The notes: generated from the sequence alone by a model not told the origin. Shown: positions 12,061-23,782, numbered from the stretch's first letter. The stretch: DNA of 64,000 bases from Schistosoma mansoni (GCF_000237925.1 NW_017386036.1:310001-374000); one strand, 5' to 3'. Program-made: numbers and translations.

Positions 12061-13201
12061 TAACCTGTTCTCAAATTCTATGTCAGACCAGGGTTTCATT
12101 AACAAGATGTCTCATTACGATCGATTGTGTCATTGCTAGGGACACTTTAGTAATAATTTGTCCAATTAACTTCACAGAATAATGAAATATCTCAGAAACC
12201 GTAACAAGAATATTGACACCTTTTTGAATCGACGTTGCTTATAAACCAACATTTCATTTCATTGTATGCTGACCAAAAAACAAATGCAACATTTATAAAT
12301 TGTAGCAACTACTGAAAATATTGCATTGGAAAAAGTGTTTACCCCTTCCACCTGCACTTAAATGATCATAGACTAGTAGTGAGGCGACATGATATGATAT
12401 CACTGACGTCAATACATTTGGATAACCATGAACATAAATTCAACTGGAGAGACGTTAAAATTTTAGTTCGGATAAACTCGAAAAATGTTAGAGGATTTCT
12501 GTAAGCATGACGTTCAAATCAGTTAGCAACTAAAAGATACATTGACGTAGACCCAATCTATGAACCTTTGTAGAAGGGACCAATCAACCATAAAGTCAGA
12601 GGTAGACTAACAACACAAATCCTAATACGAACAAAAACAAAACCTACAAAGATAGTCATAAACGAGCCATTGGAATGACCCAGTATAACACTTGTGGAAT
12701 AACTAAAAATCTCACTTCTCTATGAACTAAGTCCTGGAGATACCCATTATCTGCAATTAAATCTGTCTCAGAGGACTAAACACCAAAAGAAGCTATCTAG
12801 TCCCTAGTGGTGTTAATGGCTTTTAGTTAGAGAACCAGACTATTGTTGTTATGCTTGAACCTTTACTTAAATATCGTCTTTGGTGGCTCCACGACAATAA
12901 ATTTGATACTTTGGTCTTATACTACCTAACAATTGATAGATCATTAGTCTTTATTATATAGAAAGGACTGACTGTAAAGTCGTAGGATAGCAATGGTAAC
13001 TATATACAGTCGTACCATTTTGGTGGTTTTCCAACTAGTATGTTCACAACACTTAGAGACCAAATTTAAATGTACCGTTGAACAATGTCAAATTGTGTTT
13101 ATATGCCTCGTCTGTTTTCATAGTACTAACAAATTATTTTATTTCACAGTTCTAAGTCACTTGAAGTGTTCAAGGCATTACTATTATTATTATTATTTTA
13201 G
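12061..13201. other. SIL1 intron 5, distal part
   Basis: AT-rich intron with no recognisable gene or repeat. It ends in a (TTA)n/pyrimidine-rich stretch and the acceptor TTATTTTAG directly before exon 6. Confidence 0.5.
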
Positions 13202-13272
13202 CTTGATGCTCAAAAAGATTTTGAGGAAGGCCCCACAAAAACAAAAATGGATGTATGGAATATGTATGCTAG
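13202..13272 (+). CDS. SIL1: SIL1 exon 6
   Basis: A 71-nt exon between TTATTTTAG and GTGAGT. In phase 0 from exon 5 it reads LDAQKDFEEGPTKTKMDVW, then NMYA plus two bases, so it is hidden inside a longer chance ORF in another frame. In human SIL1 the equivalent place holds the acidic stretch between VTEK and the last armadillo repeat. The next exon begins with one base (AG+T = Ser), matching the acceptors at 15142 and 23421. Confidence 0.85.
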
Positions 13273-13495
13273 GTGAGTTCCAACGGATTCATATTTTCCT
13301 ATACACAAATCTATTGATCGCAATCTTTTTCTAGTTCAATTCCACTCTTTTGTGAATCCGTGATTCTTGCTTATGACTGTAGGAGCAAAATTGAACACCA
13401 TTTTTTCACAAACAAATGCTCCAAATGTCTTGTCGACGTTTATAATTCAACTCTTTCGTGTAAAATCGAGTGTAAACAACAATTTTAACTTGTCG

Positions 13496-14375
13496 TTGGA
13501 TGATCTTTGAAATATTCACTTGGCAATATCGTGTTGGTTTGTTAGGTAGACCAGGCTGAATGTCCATCACACCGTCTATCGGATCAGCCTGTCCCTGTCA
13601 CTCATACATATTCAAAGTCAACTACACATTCTTATATTGGGTTGCCGAATTGAATCACTGTTATTATGTTGCTCGCGTCTACCTGCTTCATACCCGTCTA
13701 ATGACAACCGTGCTTATTCGCTCAGTAATTTACCATTTTGTAACTACTAACATGTCAGATGGTTGTGACATCTAAAACATAATGATTTAGTCAACATTCC
13801 GTTCTTTCGTATCCTAAATTTGATCGAATGGATAATATTTTAACTCGTTTTCTAAGTACAGGGTTTGAGTTGTACTTTAGTTTCTGATACCACCTAGCTT
13901 CCAAAACCAGTGTTAGATAGAACAGTATTCAAATCAAGAAACCATAAAGTGGCATTTAAATCCTTCAGCCCCATTAAGCTTTCTTCCCGTTCGTGCATTG
14001 GACCTCATCTACGAAACTTGTAATTTCTCCTTGAACTTTTCCTATCTTGGTCAAGCTGACAAAGCATTCTGCATCATAACCAATGAAGTGCAACAAGATC
14101 AGGAAGGGGGTTGCAGCGCATGCTTTCACTGAATGATTCTTTTCAACCTAGTCACACACGTGACCCTCGTCTGCGTTGCATTTACCATTGAGACTAAATA
14201 CTTGAATAATAACTCACTAAAATAGTTTGTTGAGGTCAGGTATTAACCGACGTGTCAATGGAAAACAATCTTCTTGGACTCAAGTGTTTAACTATCTTAG
14301 TCTCATCTAATACTTGGCATGAAGTGCCTTTGACAAGATCCACAAGTCGCAAAAGTGTTTTAGAAGACTTCGGAA
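13496..14375 (+). repeat. SIL1 intron 6 segment, duplicated at 31951-32830
   Basis: Essentially base-for-base the same as 31951-32830 (offset 18455). The second copy starts abruptly inside an INO80B intron sequence and runs into an N gap. The 71-codon frame at 13560 appears in both copies only because they are copies; it is not a supported gene. Confidence 0.85.
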
Positions 14376-15223
14376 TATCTTTGCTTTTGACTGGATTGTT
14401 AACCCCATTTCCAAATGTGATAGTAACTCATTACCAGTTACGTCTAATTCGCCGACTACTGTCATGTACAAGCTCTGCACTCAAATTAAAAATTGAGATA
14501 GGTTCGTTTGTGGTGTAATTTGAACTACAATATTCTTGATAGTATTATATGGTTTTCTCTCTTTTACTTTTTTCATCACATACCTTTGTATCACAGTATA
14601 TGTCGAAACCGTTCGCTATATTTTACTTCATGACCGTTAGGGGTAAACGATATGTAAGCTACTGGTACCCTAATATAATTTCCATCTAAATGTCGCTAAT
14701 ATGACCAATGAGTACAGAATATTGATATTAGGTGGGAATCTTTAGAGGTGGAAGGTAAGTCAAACGGTAGAATTATATCTGCGCCAAGCAAAGTGACGGT
14801 TATAAATTACATTACATTGCTAACTTCAGTAGAATTAGATTTGGAAAATACATAAGTTGCTGTACACAGATCTAACTAATCCATAAAATCACTAGCTGTT
14901 CTTTCAATGTATGACCTAGTCAATAGGAATGAATCATTAAATTACTTGATATGACTATTTTTATGAAACAAGTATGATTTAGCTATACCGTCACTTCAAT
15001 CAAATTCGTTCACAAAATAAGAGAAGTCTGAACACTACTCAAGGAGCAGTTGCTAGCTCACACTAAGACATGCATATTTATCCAGTGGACAAATATTTAT
15101 TATGGAAAAACACATCATATTCTTTTATTTCTCCCCTTTCAGTATCCCTTTCGAAGAAAGCTTTCTAATGTATGGATTTTGCGAAACGTTACATGTGTCT
15201 TTACTTCAAGATGTTCAAAGAGG

Positions 15224-15580
15224 TGTAGTGACCGGCCAGTCTCGATAAGAACACGATTGGAATAATAGAAACAATTATTATTATTGTAACCAATTGTACC
15301 AGAGATTGTTTTACTGTATTTGTTTAACTGTATCCGTTTCACTTCTTGTTCCATATACCGCCTGGTTTGGTTCGAGCTTGCTCACGCACTGCTTGTTCGC
15401 TTGTACTCTTTGGCACGTCTCGGTATTATTTCGATACCACGAGATCGCCAATAAATATACTTGATCTGGACCAGTAAAGCCTTCTGGTTTACGGGCTATC
15501 AAGGGAACCAAGTCATATTTGTACGCGTAATTGAATAGTAGTGGTGATCATAGTCCGTCCACGACTCGACATCCACTACA
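15224..15580 (+). repeat. 5' LTR of element 1
   Basis: 357 bp, TGTAGTG...CACTACA, matching 20442-20798. Left flank GAGG. Confidence 0.95.
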
Positions 15581-15582
15581 AC

Positions 15583-15605
15583 TGGTGAGCCGTTGTTGGA
15601 ACACG
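15583..15605 (+). promoter_or_regulatory. Primer binding site, tRNA-Trp type
   Basis: TGGTGAGCCGTTGTTGGAAC, starting 2 nt after the LTR, resembles the complement of a eukaryotic tRNA-Trp 3' end (TGGTGACCCCGACGTGATTT...), including the ...GGAACACG end. tRNA-Trp priming is a known feature of the CsRn1 clade. The match is imperfect in the middle. Confidence 0.7.
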
Positions 15606-15756
15606 CAATACAGCTGGTAACCCAATCCATCGAGCACAAGTCAAACTTGGCCAATTCTCCAAACCAGATCAATCCGGTGAGTCTATTTATCTATCCACAT
15701 CTGTTGCATATATTCGTATTGATATTTTTCAATATATAATATTTTGGCAACTTAAT

Positions 15757-16623
15757 ATGGTAGATAACGATAAGAATAACATAAATATGATAGACTCCGA
15801 GATACAGGTTATCAGTTTCCGACCGGTTCCTTTCATCCCTCATGATCCAGAAGTCTGGTTCGCGGCACTGGAATCTCAATTTGAGATCCGCCGCATAACC
15901 AATCAAAGGCAGAAGTACGCCTACGCTTTGGAATCATTGCCCGGGGATCACCTAACCGCTGTCCGTGAGGTTGTCCTCAATCCCAACGTTCCAAACGTTT
16001 ATGACCGTCTTAAGGATGCCATCCTTCGACATTTCCTCCCATCAAGAGAGGAAAGATTGAGGACACTTTTAGCACGTCACCCTATGGGTGATGCTAAGCC
16101 GAGCCACCACCTCACGCGCCTGCAATCCCTTGCAGGAAACATGACAGCTGACTCTGAGATAGTCAAAGAGTTGTGGTTCGAAGCCTTACCAGTCAGTATC
16201 CAGCCAACCCTTACGGCTCTGCTCGAGGACACCCCGCTCAACAAGGTGGCCCTCATAGCAGATAAGATTCTGGCACGAGTTAACACCAAAGGCGACCATT
16301 TTGTTGCTAGTTTTTCCCGTTCTAACGTTGATCTCGATGCTAGACGACCTCCGGCTCATGGGGATAGGGACAGATGTATCCATACTCGTCTCAGTTTCCG
16401 AGACCGCGCAAATGTGCCAACCCCCTACGTCCCCCGACCCAGGTCACAATCTCGAAAAGCCGTAACGACTCGCCCCAAGCGGGCATCTTCCAAGCCACGC
16501 CAGAAGGCGGTTTCGGAAGCGAGTCCAGGTTGGTGCTGGTTCCACCGTGCTTTCGGAGCCGGTGCCCGTCATTGTCGAGCTCCCTGCTCATACAAGGCGG
16601 GAAACTTCTCAGCCGGCGAGTAA
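15757..16623 (+). CDS. gag: Gag of element 1
   Basis: 288 codons from the first ATG after the primer site. N-terminal part [20 protein letters not shown] is followed by helical capsid-like sequence ([20 protein letters not shown]) and a basic, Ser/Arg-rich linker. Near the C-terminus is the finger [19 protein letters not shown], a C-x2-H-x9-C-x3-C pattern specific to CsRn1-like Gags and unlike the usual CCHC knuckle. The stop at 16621-16623 lies inside the frameshift hairpin. The role is capsid assembly and RNA packaging for reverse transcription. Confidence 0.92.
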   Translation: MVDNDKNNINMIDSEIQVISFRPVPFIPHDPEVWFAALESQFEIRRITNQRQKYAYALESLPGDHLTAVREVVLNPNVPNVYDRLKDAILRHFLPSREERLRTLLARHPMGDAKPSHHLTRLQSLAGNMTADSEIVKELWFEALPVSIQPTLTALLEDTPLNKVALIADKILARVNTKGDHFVASFSRSNVDLDARRPPAHGDRDRCIHTRLSFRDRANVPTPYVPRPRSQSRKAVTTRPKRASSKPRQKAVSEASPGWCWFHRAFGAGARHCRAPCSYKAGNFSAGE

Positions 16624-16643
16624 ATGCGGCCGTACTCGCCGGC
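16599..16643 (+). promoter_or_regulatory. -1 ribosomal frameshift signal between gag and pol (element 1)
   Basis: The heptamer GGGAAAC (16599-16605) is phased G_GGA_AAC in the gag frame. A 6-nt spacer (TTCTCA) follows, then an 11-bp perfect stem: GCCGGCGAGTA (16612-16622) pairs with TACTCGCCGGC (16633-16643) around a 10-nt loop. The gag stop is within it, and pol is open in the -1 frame across this point. Loop bases CGGCC could also pair with GGCCG at 16659-16663, giving an H-type pseudoknot. Pattern seen directly; function inferred. Confidence 0.85.
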
Positions 16644-19600
16644 ACTTCACCTCAGGTTGGCCGTTTATTTTACGTGCACGATTATCGCACCAACGCTAGG
16701 TACCTTGTGGATACGGGTGCCCAAGTTTCTGTCGTACCTATCGGTAACAGTAAGTCTCAAGCCACTATGCTTCGACTACGCGCTGCGAATGGCTCAGTCA
16801 TTCCCACCTATGGTACACGACAACTTACGGTCAACCTGAGCAACCGACGACAGTATCTGTGGACGTTCATCATTGCCGATGTTCCCACAGCTATACTCGG
16901 TATCGATTTCCTACAGCACTATGAATTGCTAGTCGATTCACGTAGGCTGCAGCTAATTGATATTTCGTCGAACAGCAACTTTATGGGCTCTAAAGCCCAC
17001 ACAAACGCGTACCGAATCACAGGTGTATTTCATTCGCGTGACGATTTATTCCACGTTTTATTTCAGAAATTCCCCAAATTAACTAAACCTCTCGAGGAGA
17101 CTCCATCGGTGACCAATCGTGTGGTACACCACATAGTCACCCGCGGACCACCAGTCACGGCAAGACCTCGCCGACTGGCACCGGACAAATTAGCTTTCGC
17201 TAAACGTGAGTTTGACAATTTACTAGCTACTGGTATTATTCGTCCTTCTCACAGTCCTTGGGCCTCACCTCTCCACATGGTTCGAAAAAAGGATGGGGTT
17301 AGTTGGAGACCATGCGGAGACTACCGAGCGTTAAACACAGCTACACGTTTCGATAGCTATCCCATCCCCCACATACATGACATCACGGCATCACTCAAGG
17401 GCACGACAATTTTTTCCAAGATCGATCTGATACGAGCATATCATCAGATCCCAGTCGCTCTTGAAGATATAGAGAAGACTGCTATCACGACTCCTTTCGG
17501 TTTATTTGAGTTCCTACGAATGCCATTTGGATTACGGAATGCTGCTCAAACTTTCCAAAGGTTTATCGATAGCATTGTACGAGACCTAGATTTTGTTCAC
17601 GTCTATATTGATGACCTGCTAATCGCATCATCAAACGTAGATGAACATTATCAACACCTGACGCTACTATTCCAGCGCCTTTCGGATAATGGAATAATAG
17701 TCAACCCCGACAAGTGCGAACTCGGGAAGAAGGAAATGAAATTCTTAGGTCATGTTATTAAGCATGAGGGTATTCTACCTTGTGAGGATAAAGTACGTAC
17801 TATAATGGAGTACACTGTACCGTCCACACTCAAGGAACTGAAGGCATTTCTCGGTTTGGTCAACTTCTACCGACGCTTCATTTCGCACGCGGCAGAACAG
17901 TTACGACCGTTAACCGATTTACTTCGCGGTAATCCACGCAAACTGGAATGGAACGACGCCGCACGTACTGCATTTTCAGATATCAAAACGGCCCTAGCTC
18001 AAGCCACACTTCTCGTGCATCCTGACCCATCAGCCACGCTTAGTATAGCGGTTGATGCATCGGATTTCGCCTTAGGAGCCGTTATGCAACAGAATATCTC
18101 CGGTAGTTGGCAGCCCCTCGAATTTTTCTCACGACGCCTCACTCCCACGGAGACGAGATATAGCGCTTTTGGTCGCGAACTGCTAGCAGCCTACTGCGCC
18201 ATCAAACATTTCCGGCACGCTGTAGAAGGTCGTAAGTTCATCTTATTCACCGACCATAAGCCCTTAACGTATGCTCTGCATACCAAGTCTGACCGCTACT
18301 CACCACGAGAGTGCAGACATTTGGACTATATCTCCCAGTTCACGACAGACCTTCGTCACGTCAAAGGCGAGTCGAACTGTGTTGCTGATGCTTTATCACG
18401 TATCCAACTTAATGCAGTTACTTTGCCAATGCTTGACCTACCTGCTATAGCCGCCGCCCAAGCAAACGATACTTCATGCACGGAAGCACAACAGTCTATG
18501 TCCCTTCAGTGCCGGGAAGTACCCCTAGCTACTAGCTCAGGTACTATCCTATGCGATACTTCCACGGGCCTCCCTCGACCCATCGTACCCTCCGCTTATC
18601 GCCGTCTCGTCTTTGATGCCCTTCATGGTCTATCTCATCCTGGTATCGCAGCCACCCTACGCCTCATAGCTGCACGATACGTCTGGCCGTCAATGAATAA
18701 AGATGTCCGTATGTGGGTAAAACAATGTTTACAATGTCAACGATCAAAAGTGCACAGGCACGTAGCTGCCCCTATTGGCACTTTCGCTACGCCTGATGCT
18801 CGCTTCGATCACGTTCACATAGACATTGTAGGACCATTACCACCATCGCACGGGTATGATCACATACTCACATGCATTGATCGTTTCACAAGATGGCCCG
18901 AAGCTATTCCCATCACGTCTATTACGGCGGAGACAGTTGCTCACCGCTTCGTAGAACGATGGATAGCTATGTACGGTTGTCCCTCGACTGTCACGACTGA
19001 CCGAGGACAACAATTTGAGTCCGCATTATTCTCCTCACTAACACGGCTGCTTGGTACGGAACGCATACGCACCACCGCCTACCATCCAGCATCAAACGGT
19101 TTAGTTGAACGGTTTCATCGCCAACTTAAAAGTGCTCTTCGAGCACACGAAAACAACAATTGGTACGAAACCCTTCCGCTCGTCCTCCTGGGAATCAGAA
19201 CGAGTCTAAAGGCAGATATTCAATGTTCCGCCGCTGAACTTGTTTACGGCACGACATTGCGTCTGCCTGGGGAATTTTTCACACCACGGAGCAGCACTAA
19301 GTTCGGCGAATCAGACTACGTCCAACGACTGTCTGCATTCATGCGAACACTGACTCCGGTGTCAACTCGTATACAACATCGACAGGTCGCTCTCCCTCGA
19401 GAGTTATCTACCTGTTCACATGTTTTCATACGAGTAGATTCGGTACGCAAACCTCTACAACAGCCTTACGAGGGCCCTTTTCACGTGATTTCCCGTCACG
19501 AAAAGACCTTCAAGGTTGATCGACGTGGCCGCATCGAAACAGTCAGCATTGATCGTCTCAAGCCAGCACACGTCGATGACAGTGCTATACCTGATAAGCC

Positions 19601-19874
19601 GAGACCCAATGTTAGGCCCATCAGAGCTTCTAGCGGGATTTCTACATCTACTTCGGATCCCACGCTAGATGCACCTGAGACCTCATTCTCACATACCAGT
19701 CAACAGCACGTGTCATCTGCCCCGTCTACGGACGAGACTTCCGTCTCAAGTCCAGACCTGCAGACCACACCGCCCTTGACTGTGGATGAGATTGCAGGCT
19801 CACGAGGTTCGAACGAGACTACCGTCTCACGTTCTGGTCGCCGAGTACGCTTACCCGTACGCTTTCTCGACTAA
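16605..19874 (+). CDS. pol: Pol of element 1 (protease, RT, RNase H, integrase)
   Basis: Continuous -1 frame after the slippery site. Protease: [13 protein letters not shown]. Reverse transcriptase: [12 protein letters not shown], and YIDD at 17604-17615. RNase [43 protein letters not shown]. Integrase: zinc-binding HGLSHPG...CLQCQRSK, then DDE residues in [22 protein letters not shown] and [16 protein letters not shown]-type module follows ([11 protein letters not shown]). RT-RH-IN order is that of Ty3/gypsy. All catalytic residues are present and there is no internal stop, so the copy may be active. An ATG-started frame from 16374 overlaps gag, but the frameshift signal makes a Gag-Pol fusion the simpler reading. 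Confidence 0.93.
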   Translation, partial: LLSRRVNAAVLAGTSPQVGRLFYVHDYRTNARYLVDTGAQVSVVPIGNSKSQATMLRLRAANGSVIPTYGTRQLTVNLSNRRQYLWTFIIADVPTAILGIDFLQHYELLVDSRRLQLIDISSNSNFMGSKAHTNAYRITGVFHSRDDLFHVLFQKFPKLTKPLEETPSVTNRVVHHIVTRGPPVTARPRRLAPDKLAFAKREFDNLLATGIIRPSHSPWASPLHMVRKKDGVSWRPCGDYRALNTATRFDSYPIPHIHDITASLKGTTIFSKIDLIRAYHQIPVALEDIEKTAITTPFGLFEFLRMPFGLRNAAQTFQRFIDSIVRDLDFVHVYIDDLLIASSNVDEHYQHLTLLFQRLSDNGIIVNPDKCELGKKEMKFLGHVIKHEGILPCEDKVRTIMEYTVPSTLKELKAFLGLVNFYRRFISHAAEQLRPLTDLLRGNPRKLEWNDAARTAFSDIKTALAQATLLVHPDPSATLSIAVDASDFALGAVMQQNISGSWQPLEFFSRRLTPTETRYSAFGRELLAAYCAIKHFRHAVEGRKFILFTDHKPLTYALHTKSDRYSPRECRHLDYISQFTTDLRHVKGESNCVADALSRIQLNAVTLPMLDLPAIAAAQANDTSCTEAQQSMSLQCREVPLATSSGTILCDTSTGLPRPIVPSAYRRLVFDALHGLSHPGIAATLRLIAARYVWPSMNKDVRMWVKQCLQCQRSKVHRHVAAPIGTFATPDARFDHVHIDIVGPLPPSHGYDHILTCIDRFTRWPEAIPITSITAETVAHRFVERWIAMYGCPSTVTTDRGQQFESALFSSLTRLLGTERIRTTAYHPASNGLVERFHRQLKSALRAHENNNWYETLPLVLLGIRTSLKADIQCSAAELVYGTTLRLPGEFFTPRSSTKFGESDYVQRLSAFMRTLTPVSTRIQHRQVALPRELSTCSHVFIRVDSVRKPLQQPYEGPFHVISRHEKTFKVDRRGRIETVSIDRLKPAHVDDSAIPDKPRPNVRPIRASSGISTSTSDPTLDAPETSFSHTSQQHVSSAPSTDETSVSSPDLQTTPPLTVDEIAGSRGSNETTVSRSGRRVRLPVRFLD

Positions 19875-20441
19875 CCTCATAACCAACTACGCATACAGTA
19901 TAGGAATCTACCCCTATACTACAAGAAAGCTACACTTTTCTCTTTTTCTATCATTTTTTTTGTTTACCCCGAGCCTACGCCTCTGACCATCGCTGTTCTG
20001 GTATCGTCGACTTTAGTCAATCTTGGCGAAAGCTGGCCTGATCACCCACGCTCTAGTCAACGCACTCAGTCGATCTCTCTGACTCCAAATACGTATGATA
20101 TACATTTGGTCCCGAACATGGTTATCCTGGTCGCATCTGGTTCCTTGGCTCAATCTGGTTTCGTCCTACGTCTGCAGTGTTTCTGGTCCGGACCTCTACG
20201 AACGCAACCTTCAGATTCTGGATACAAACCACTCTGGTGTAGCATGCCAATCCAAGCAATCAATACAGCACGTTCCTTCTGGTACCGTTCTACGTCAAAG
20301 ACTTTTGGTGGCAACTCGAGGATCAACGATCACTCCCTGTTCTGCCAACGTTTTCGTCCTACAATTGCACGTTTCGCGATCAGTCCCACGAATGAAACCG
20401 CTACGTATCGAAAGTGTAAATCCTTTCTAGCGGGGGGCTCC
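19875..20441 (+). other. Element 1 3' untranslated region with polypurine tract
   Basis: No third gene is supported; the short frames here have no recognisable domains. The tract GCGGGGGGCTCC immediately before the LTR at 20442 is the likely plus-strand primer. Confidence 0.6.
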
Positions 20442-20798
20442 TGTAGTGACCGGCCAGTCTCGATAAGAACACGATTGGAATAATAGAAACAATTATTATT
20501 ATTGTAACCAATTGTACCAGAGATTGTTTTACTGTATTTGTTTAACTGTATCCGTTTCACTTCTTGTTCCATATACCGCCTGGTTTGGTTCGAGCTTGCT
20601 CACGCACTGCTTGTTCGCTTGTACTCTTTGGCACGTCTCGGTATTATTTCGATACCACGAGATCGCCAATAAATATACTTGATCTGGACTAGTAAAGCCT
20701 TCTGGTTTACGGGCTATCAAGGGAACCAAGTCATATTTGTACGCGTAATTGAATAGTAGTGGTGATCATAGTCCGTCCACGACTCGACATCCACTACA
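20442..20798 (+). repeat. 3' LTR of element 1
   Basis: 357 bp, same ends as the 5' LTR. Right flank GAGG completes the 4-bp target duplication. Confidence 0.95.
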
Positions 20799-21082
20799 GA
20801 GGCATCAGATATAACGATTTGAGTGCACCGGTAAATCATGATATACGTGAAAAGGTTATAATGGCGTGCTTAAAGTTTTTCAACGTATGTGGTTGGGAAT
20901 CATCCAATTTCTCAAACAAACAACATATTCTAAACTTATTGGACTCGATCATAGACGAGTACAAGCTGCGCTCGGAAAGTGACACTGATGACATTAATTC
21001 TTATTTCACTGATATGCTACTTAAAGTTCAAAGGTTCAGGAATATGTTGGAGCCTTATGAATTGCCGAGAACTGACCTGTAA

Positions 21083-22381
21083 TTCCACAACATCTGCATA
21101 CAATGTACATACTTGCTTTGATATTATATATTTTCGCTTTGACGTTCCCTGCATTTTGAAACTTGGATCCATCTTTCGTTTATGTACATACATACGTTGT
21201 GGTAATTACTTGAAAAATATTCCGCTCACTTTACTACACCTAGGTTTTCTGTATAACTTCACAAATATGAATAGTTACTAGGCTGTTCCACATAAGTTTA
21301 GTAAAGGTAACGAGATAGGTTTATTACCCATCATGCTCATGGATACAATCATATTGGTTTTATAACAGCTACACCGATACAACAGAATTTAGAAAAAAAT
21401 TACATTTCCTTGGGAAATTGGTACAAAGCTATCAGATACTCAAAAATTCCATACTAAGGAAAACATTATTGCACTGGTTCGTGATAGACTTATTTCTAAC
21501 AAAATATTTTTATTTCCAAATAGGTTAACATGATCTATTTGATCGACCAGCCATTATCAACGCAGAGGCTGGTATGATCTTGCGTCTATTTGGTAGATTT
21601 TACAGTTATTTCTCGAAATAGGTATACTTGGCAAGCATTTTTTCCACCGTGTCAGGACCGCTACGATGTCTTCGCTCTTTCCAAAAACGTTTTTGTGGAT
21701 GATTCTACAAGTCGATTTGCCGCAGGCTTACTTTCTGCTTTATTATATGCGATTTCGTCGATCAGATAGTATAGCTAACCCTTAGTCAACATGTTTCCGA
21801 GGCAAGTACATAACTCTGTTTGATGAGAAAGCTACACTATTTAGTGACTATTACTACCCCCACTTTTATGTAGCCTTACTTCCGTTACACATAGGTCTCC
21901 AGTCCTAGAATTCAGCATAGAATGGCAGTGGCTGATCCTTTCTCTAATGTTCATTTCATATAGCCAAAGAATGGTAGGTACGGGCTTAGGAACAAATGAA
22001 ATATATGCGTAGATGATAACAGCAAAGATAATGGTGACAACCGATCGCATTCATCTTAAGATCATATATATATACAGAGAGAGAGAGAAATACTCTAAAT
22101 GTGACTTACAAAGGTTTTGTTGGGGCAATCTTTCTTTAAACAGTTCCAGTGGGATATAACCCTCGTTTCCAAAGGTTAGGAAGTGCATAAACCTTAATAT
22201 GTATTTATCTAAAAGTACCCATCTAAGTAATATCTGGCATCTAAGGCGTTTCTTGACAATTTCTAAGTGCATACAATAGTATCGCGGAAAAGTAATATGC
22301 AACATACTTTAATAAGGTATATATTTTTTACTAGAAATCAAGATTCATACAAATTTATTGTAAAAGTCTAAATGCTACAGT
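21083..22381. other. Convergent interval between SIL1 and INO80B (copy A)
   Basis: About 1.3 kb of AT-rich sequence between the SIL1 stop and the INO80B stop on the opposite strand, serving as the 3' UTRs and spacer of both genes. It includes a dinucleotide run (AT then GA) near 22062-22090. The 69-, 84- and 88-codon antisense frames recur only because the segment is copied. No other gene seen. Confidence 0.6.
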
Positions 22382-22647
22382 TTAAGTTGAAATAGTTGAT
22401 GGGAATGCTGATAAATTAGCTTTATAACAGGATAAACTACATAAGGAACGGCCTGTTTTAGCACATTCATAGCGCCTAGCACAGCCGCAACCCATGTCAC
22501 ATAGACGTAACTTAGGTATTTCAGGGGCTGTAGCTTTTCGTATGTAAACATTCGTGTGCATATAAATATCCTTGTCACTATTATTATCTGTCTCAGGTAA
22601 ACAGATGACTGTTTGTGTTGATAAACGAGACGAAGATACAAAGCGAC
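22382..22647 (-). pseudogene. INO80B: INO80B last exon, copy A, truncated
   Basis: Encodes the zf-HIT end (KLRLCDMGCGCARRYECAKT, then GRSLCSLSCYKANLSAF) but is cut at its 5' side at 22647, where sequence switches to SIL1 intron 6. The upstream two-thirds of the exon and its splice acceptor are missing. Confidence 0.85.
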
Positions 22648-22651
22648 TTCT

Positions 22652-23502
22652 GAATATCTTTGCTTTTGACTGGATTGTTAACCCCATTTCCAAATGTGAT
22701 AGTAACTCATTACCAGTTACGTCTAATTCGCCGACTACTGTCATGTACAAGCTCTGCGCTCAAATTAAAAATTGAGATAGGTTCGTTTGTGGTGTAATTT
22801 GAACTACAATATTCTTGATAGTATTATATGGTTTTCTCTCTTTTACTTTTTTCATCACACACCTTTGTATCACAGTATATGTCGAAACCGTTCGCTATAT
22901 TTTACTTCATGACCGTTAGGGGTAAACGATATGTAAGCTACTGGTACCCTAATATAATTTCCATCTAAATGTCGCTAATATGACCAATGAGTACAGAATA
23001 TTGATATTAGGTGGGAATCTTTAGAGGTGGAAGGTAAGTCAAACGGTAGAATTATATCTGCGCCAAGCAAAGTGACGGTTATAAATTACATTACATTGCT
23101 AACTTCAGTAGAATTAGATTTGGAAAATACATAAGTTGCTGTACACAGATCTAACTAATCCATAAAATCACTAGCTGTTCTTTCAATGTATGACCTAGTC
23201 AATAGGAATGAATCATTAAATTACTTGATATGACTATTTTTATGAAACAAGTATGATTTAGCTATACCGTCACTTCAATCAAATTCGTTCACAAAATAAG
23301 AGAAGTCTGAACACTACTCAAGGAGCAGTTGCTAGCTCACACTAAGACATGCATATTTATCCAGTGGACAAATATTTATTATGGAAAAACACATCATATT
23401 CTTTTATTTCTCCCCTTTCAGTATCCCTTTCGAAGAAAGCTTTCTAATGTATGGATTTTGCGAAACGTTACATGTGTCTTTACTTCAAGATGTTCAAAGA
23501 GG
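22652..23502 (+). repeat. SIL1 intron 6 / exon 7 segment, second copy
   Basis: Same as 14373-15223 (offset 8279), with about one base change seen, and without the LTR insertion at its right end. It starts right at the break in INO80B copy A. Confidence 0.9.
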
Positions 23503-23782
23503 CATCAGATATAACGATTTGAGTGCACCGGTAAATCATGATATACGTGAAAAGGTTATAATGGCGTGCTTAAAGTTTTTCAACGTATGTGGTTGGGAAT
23601 CATCCAATTTCTCAAACAAACAACATATTCTAAACTTATTGGACTCGATCATAGACGAGTACAAGCTGCGCTCGGAAAGTGACACTGATGACATTAATTC
23701 TTATTTCACTGATATGCTACTTAAAGTTCAAAGGTTCAGGAATATGTTGGAGCCTTATGAATTGCCGAGAACTGACCTGTAA
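23422..23782 (+). CDS. SIL1: SIL1 exon 7 (last exon), intact copy B
   Basis: Begins after the acceptor CCCCTTTCAG and ends with a stop at 23780-23782. Exon 6 leaves AG, and T here makes Ser, so the phase is right. It reads IPFEESFLMYGFCETLHVSL, then PVNHDIREKVIMACLKFF and YFTDMLLKVQRFRNMLEPYE. Human SIL1 has the matching LPEHDAREKV and YFQELLGSVNSLLKELR. The C-terminus RTDL sits where human SIL1 has KELR and is a plausible KDEL-receptor retrieval signal. Uninterrupted, it shows the empty site for element 1 (GAGG at 23499-23502). Confidence 0.92.

Larger units (their letters stand above)
15224..20798 (+). mobile_element. Complete Ty3/gypsy LTR retrotransposon, CsRn1 clade (element 1)
   Basis: 5575 bp with 357-bp LTRs that begin TGTAGTG and end CACTACA (perfect 7-bp terminal inverted repeats). 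I see one difference between the LTRs (C/T near 15471 and 20689), so the insertion is recent. Order: LTR, tRNA-Trp-type primer site, gag, -1 frameshift signal, protease-RT-RNase H-integrase, polypurine tract, LTR. Gag and Pol are open throughout. The Gag finger is C-x2-H-x9-C-x3-C, as in CsRn1-clade elements of trematodes (CsRn1, Boudicca, Saci-2/3). The family name is not assigned. Confidence 0.95.
15143..21082 (+). pseudogene. SIL1: SIL1 last exon, copy A, split by an LTR retrotransposon
   Basis: The exon starts after CCCCTTTCAG at 15142 and reads IPFEESFLMYGFCETLHV up to DVQR at 15223. The element 15224-20798 then intervenes, and the exon resumes at 20799-21082 (GIRYNDLSAPVNHDIREKV to PRTDL and stop). 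Reading into the LTR gives about nine foreign residues and a stop, so the product would lose the last armadillo helices and the ER-retrieval tail. A 4-bp duplication GAGG (15220-15223 and 20799-20802) marks the insertion. The uninterrupted version is at 23422-23782. The two could be alleles joined by assembly or recent duplicates. Confidence 0.88.
20799..22647 (+). repeat. Copy A of the SIL1 3' end / INO80B 3' end segment
   Basis: Matches 23499-25347 (offset 2700) with only a few differences (for example near 22472 and 22487), and 21008 onward matches 33197 onward. At 22647/22648 it breaks inside the INO80B last exon and jumps to SIL1 intron 6 sequence. Confidence 0.9.

Noticed and set aside
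12993-13334. 113-codon open frame
   Set aside because: It overlaps SIL1 exon 6 in the wrong frame; the exon in its proper frame joins both neighbours in phase and matches SIL1.
20095-20483. A possible third (env-like) gene between pol and the 3' LTR of element 1
   Set aside because: No signal peptide, membrane segment or domain; overlapping short frames only.
22375-22641. Antisense frames of 88-119 codons repeated at 25075, 31347 and 34564
   Set aside because: Shadow of the INO80B last exon in another frame; repeated only because the segment is copied.
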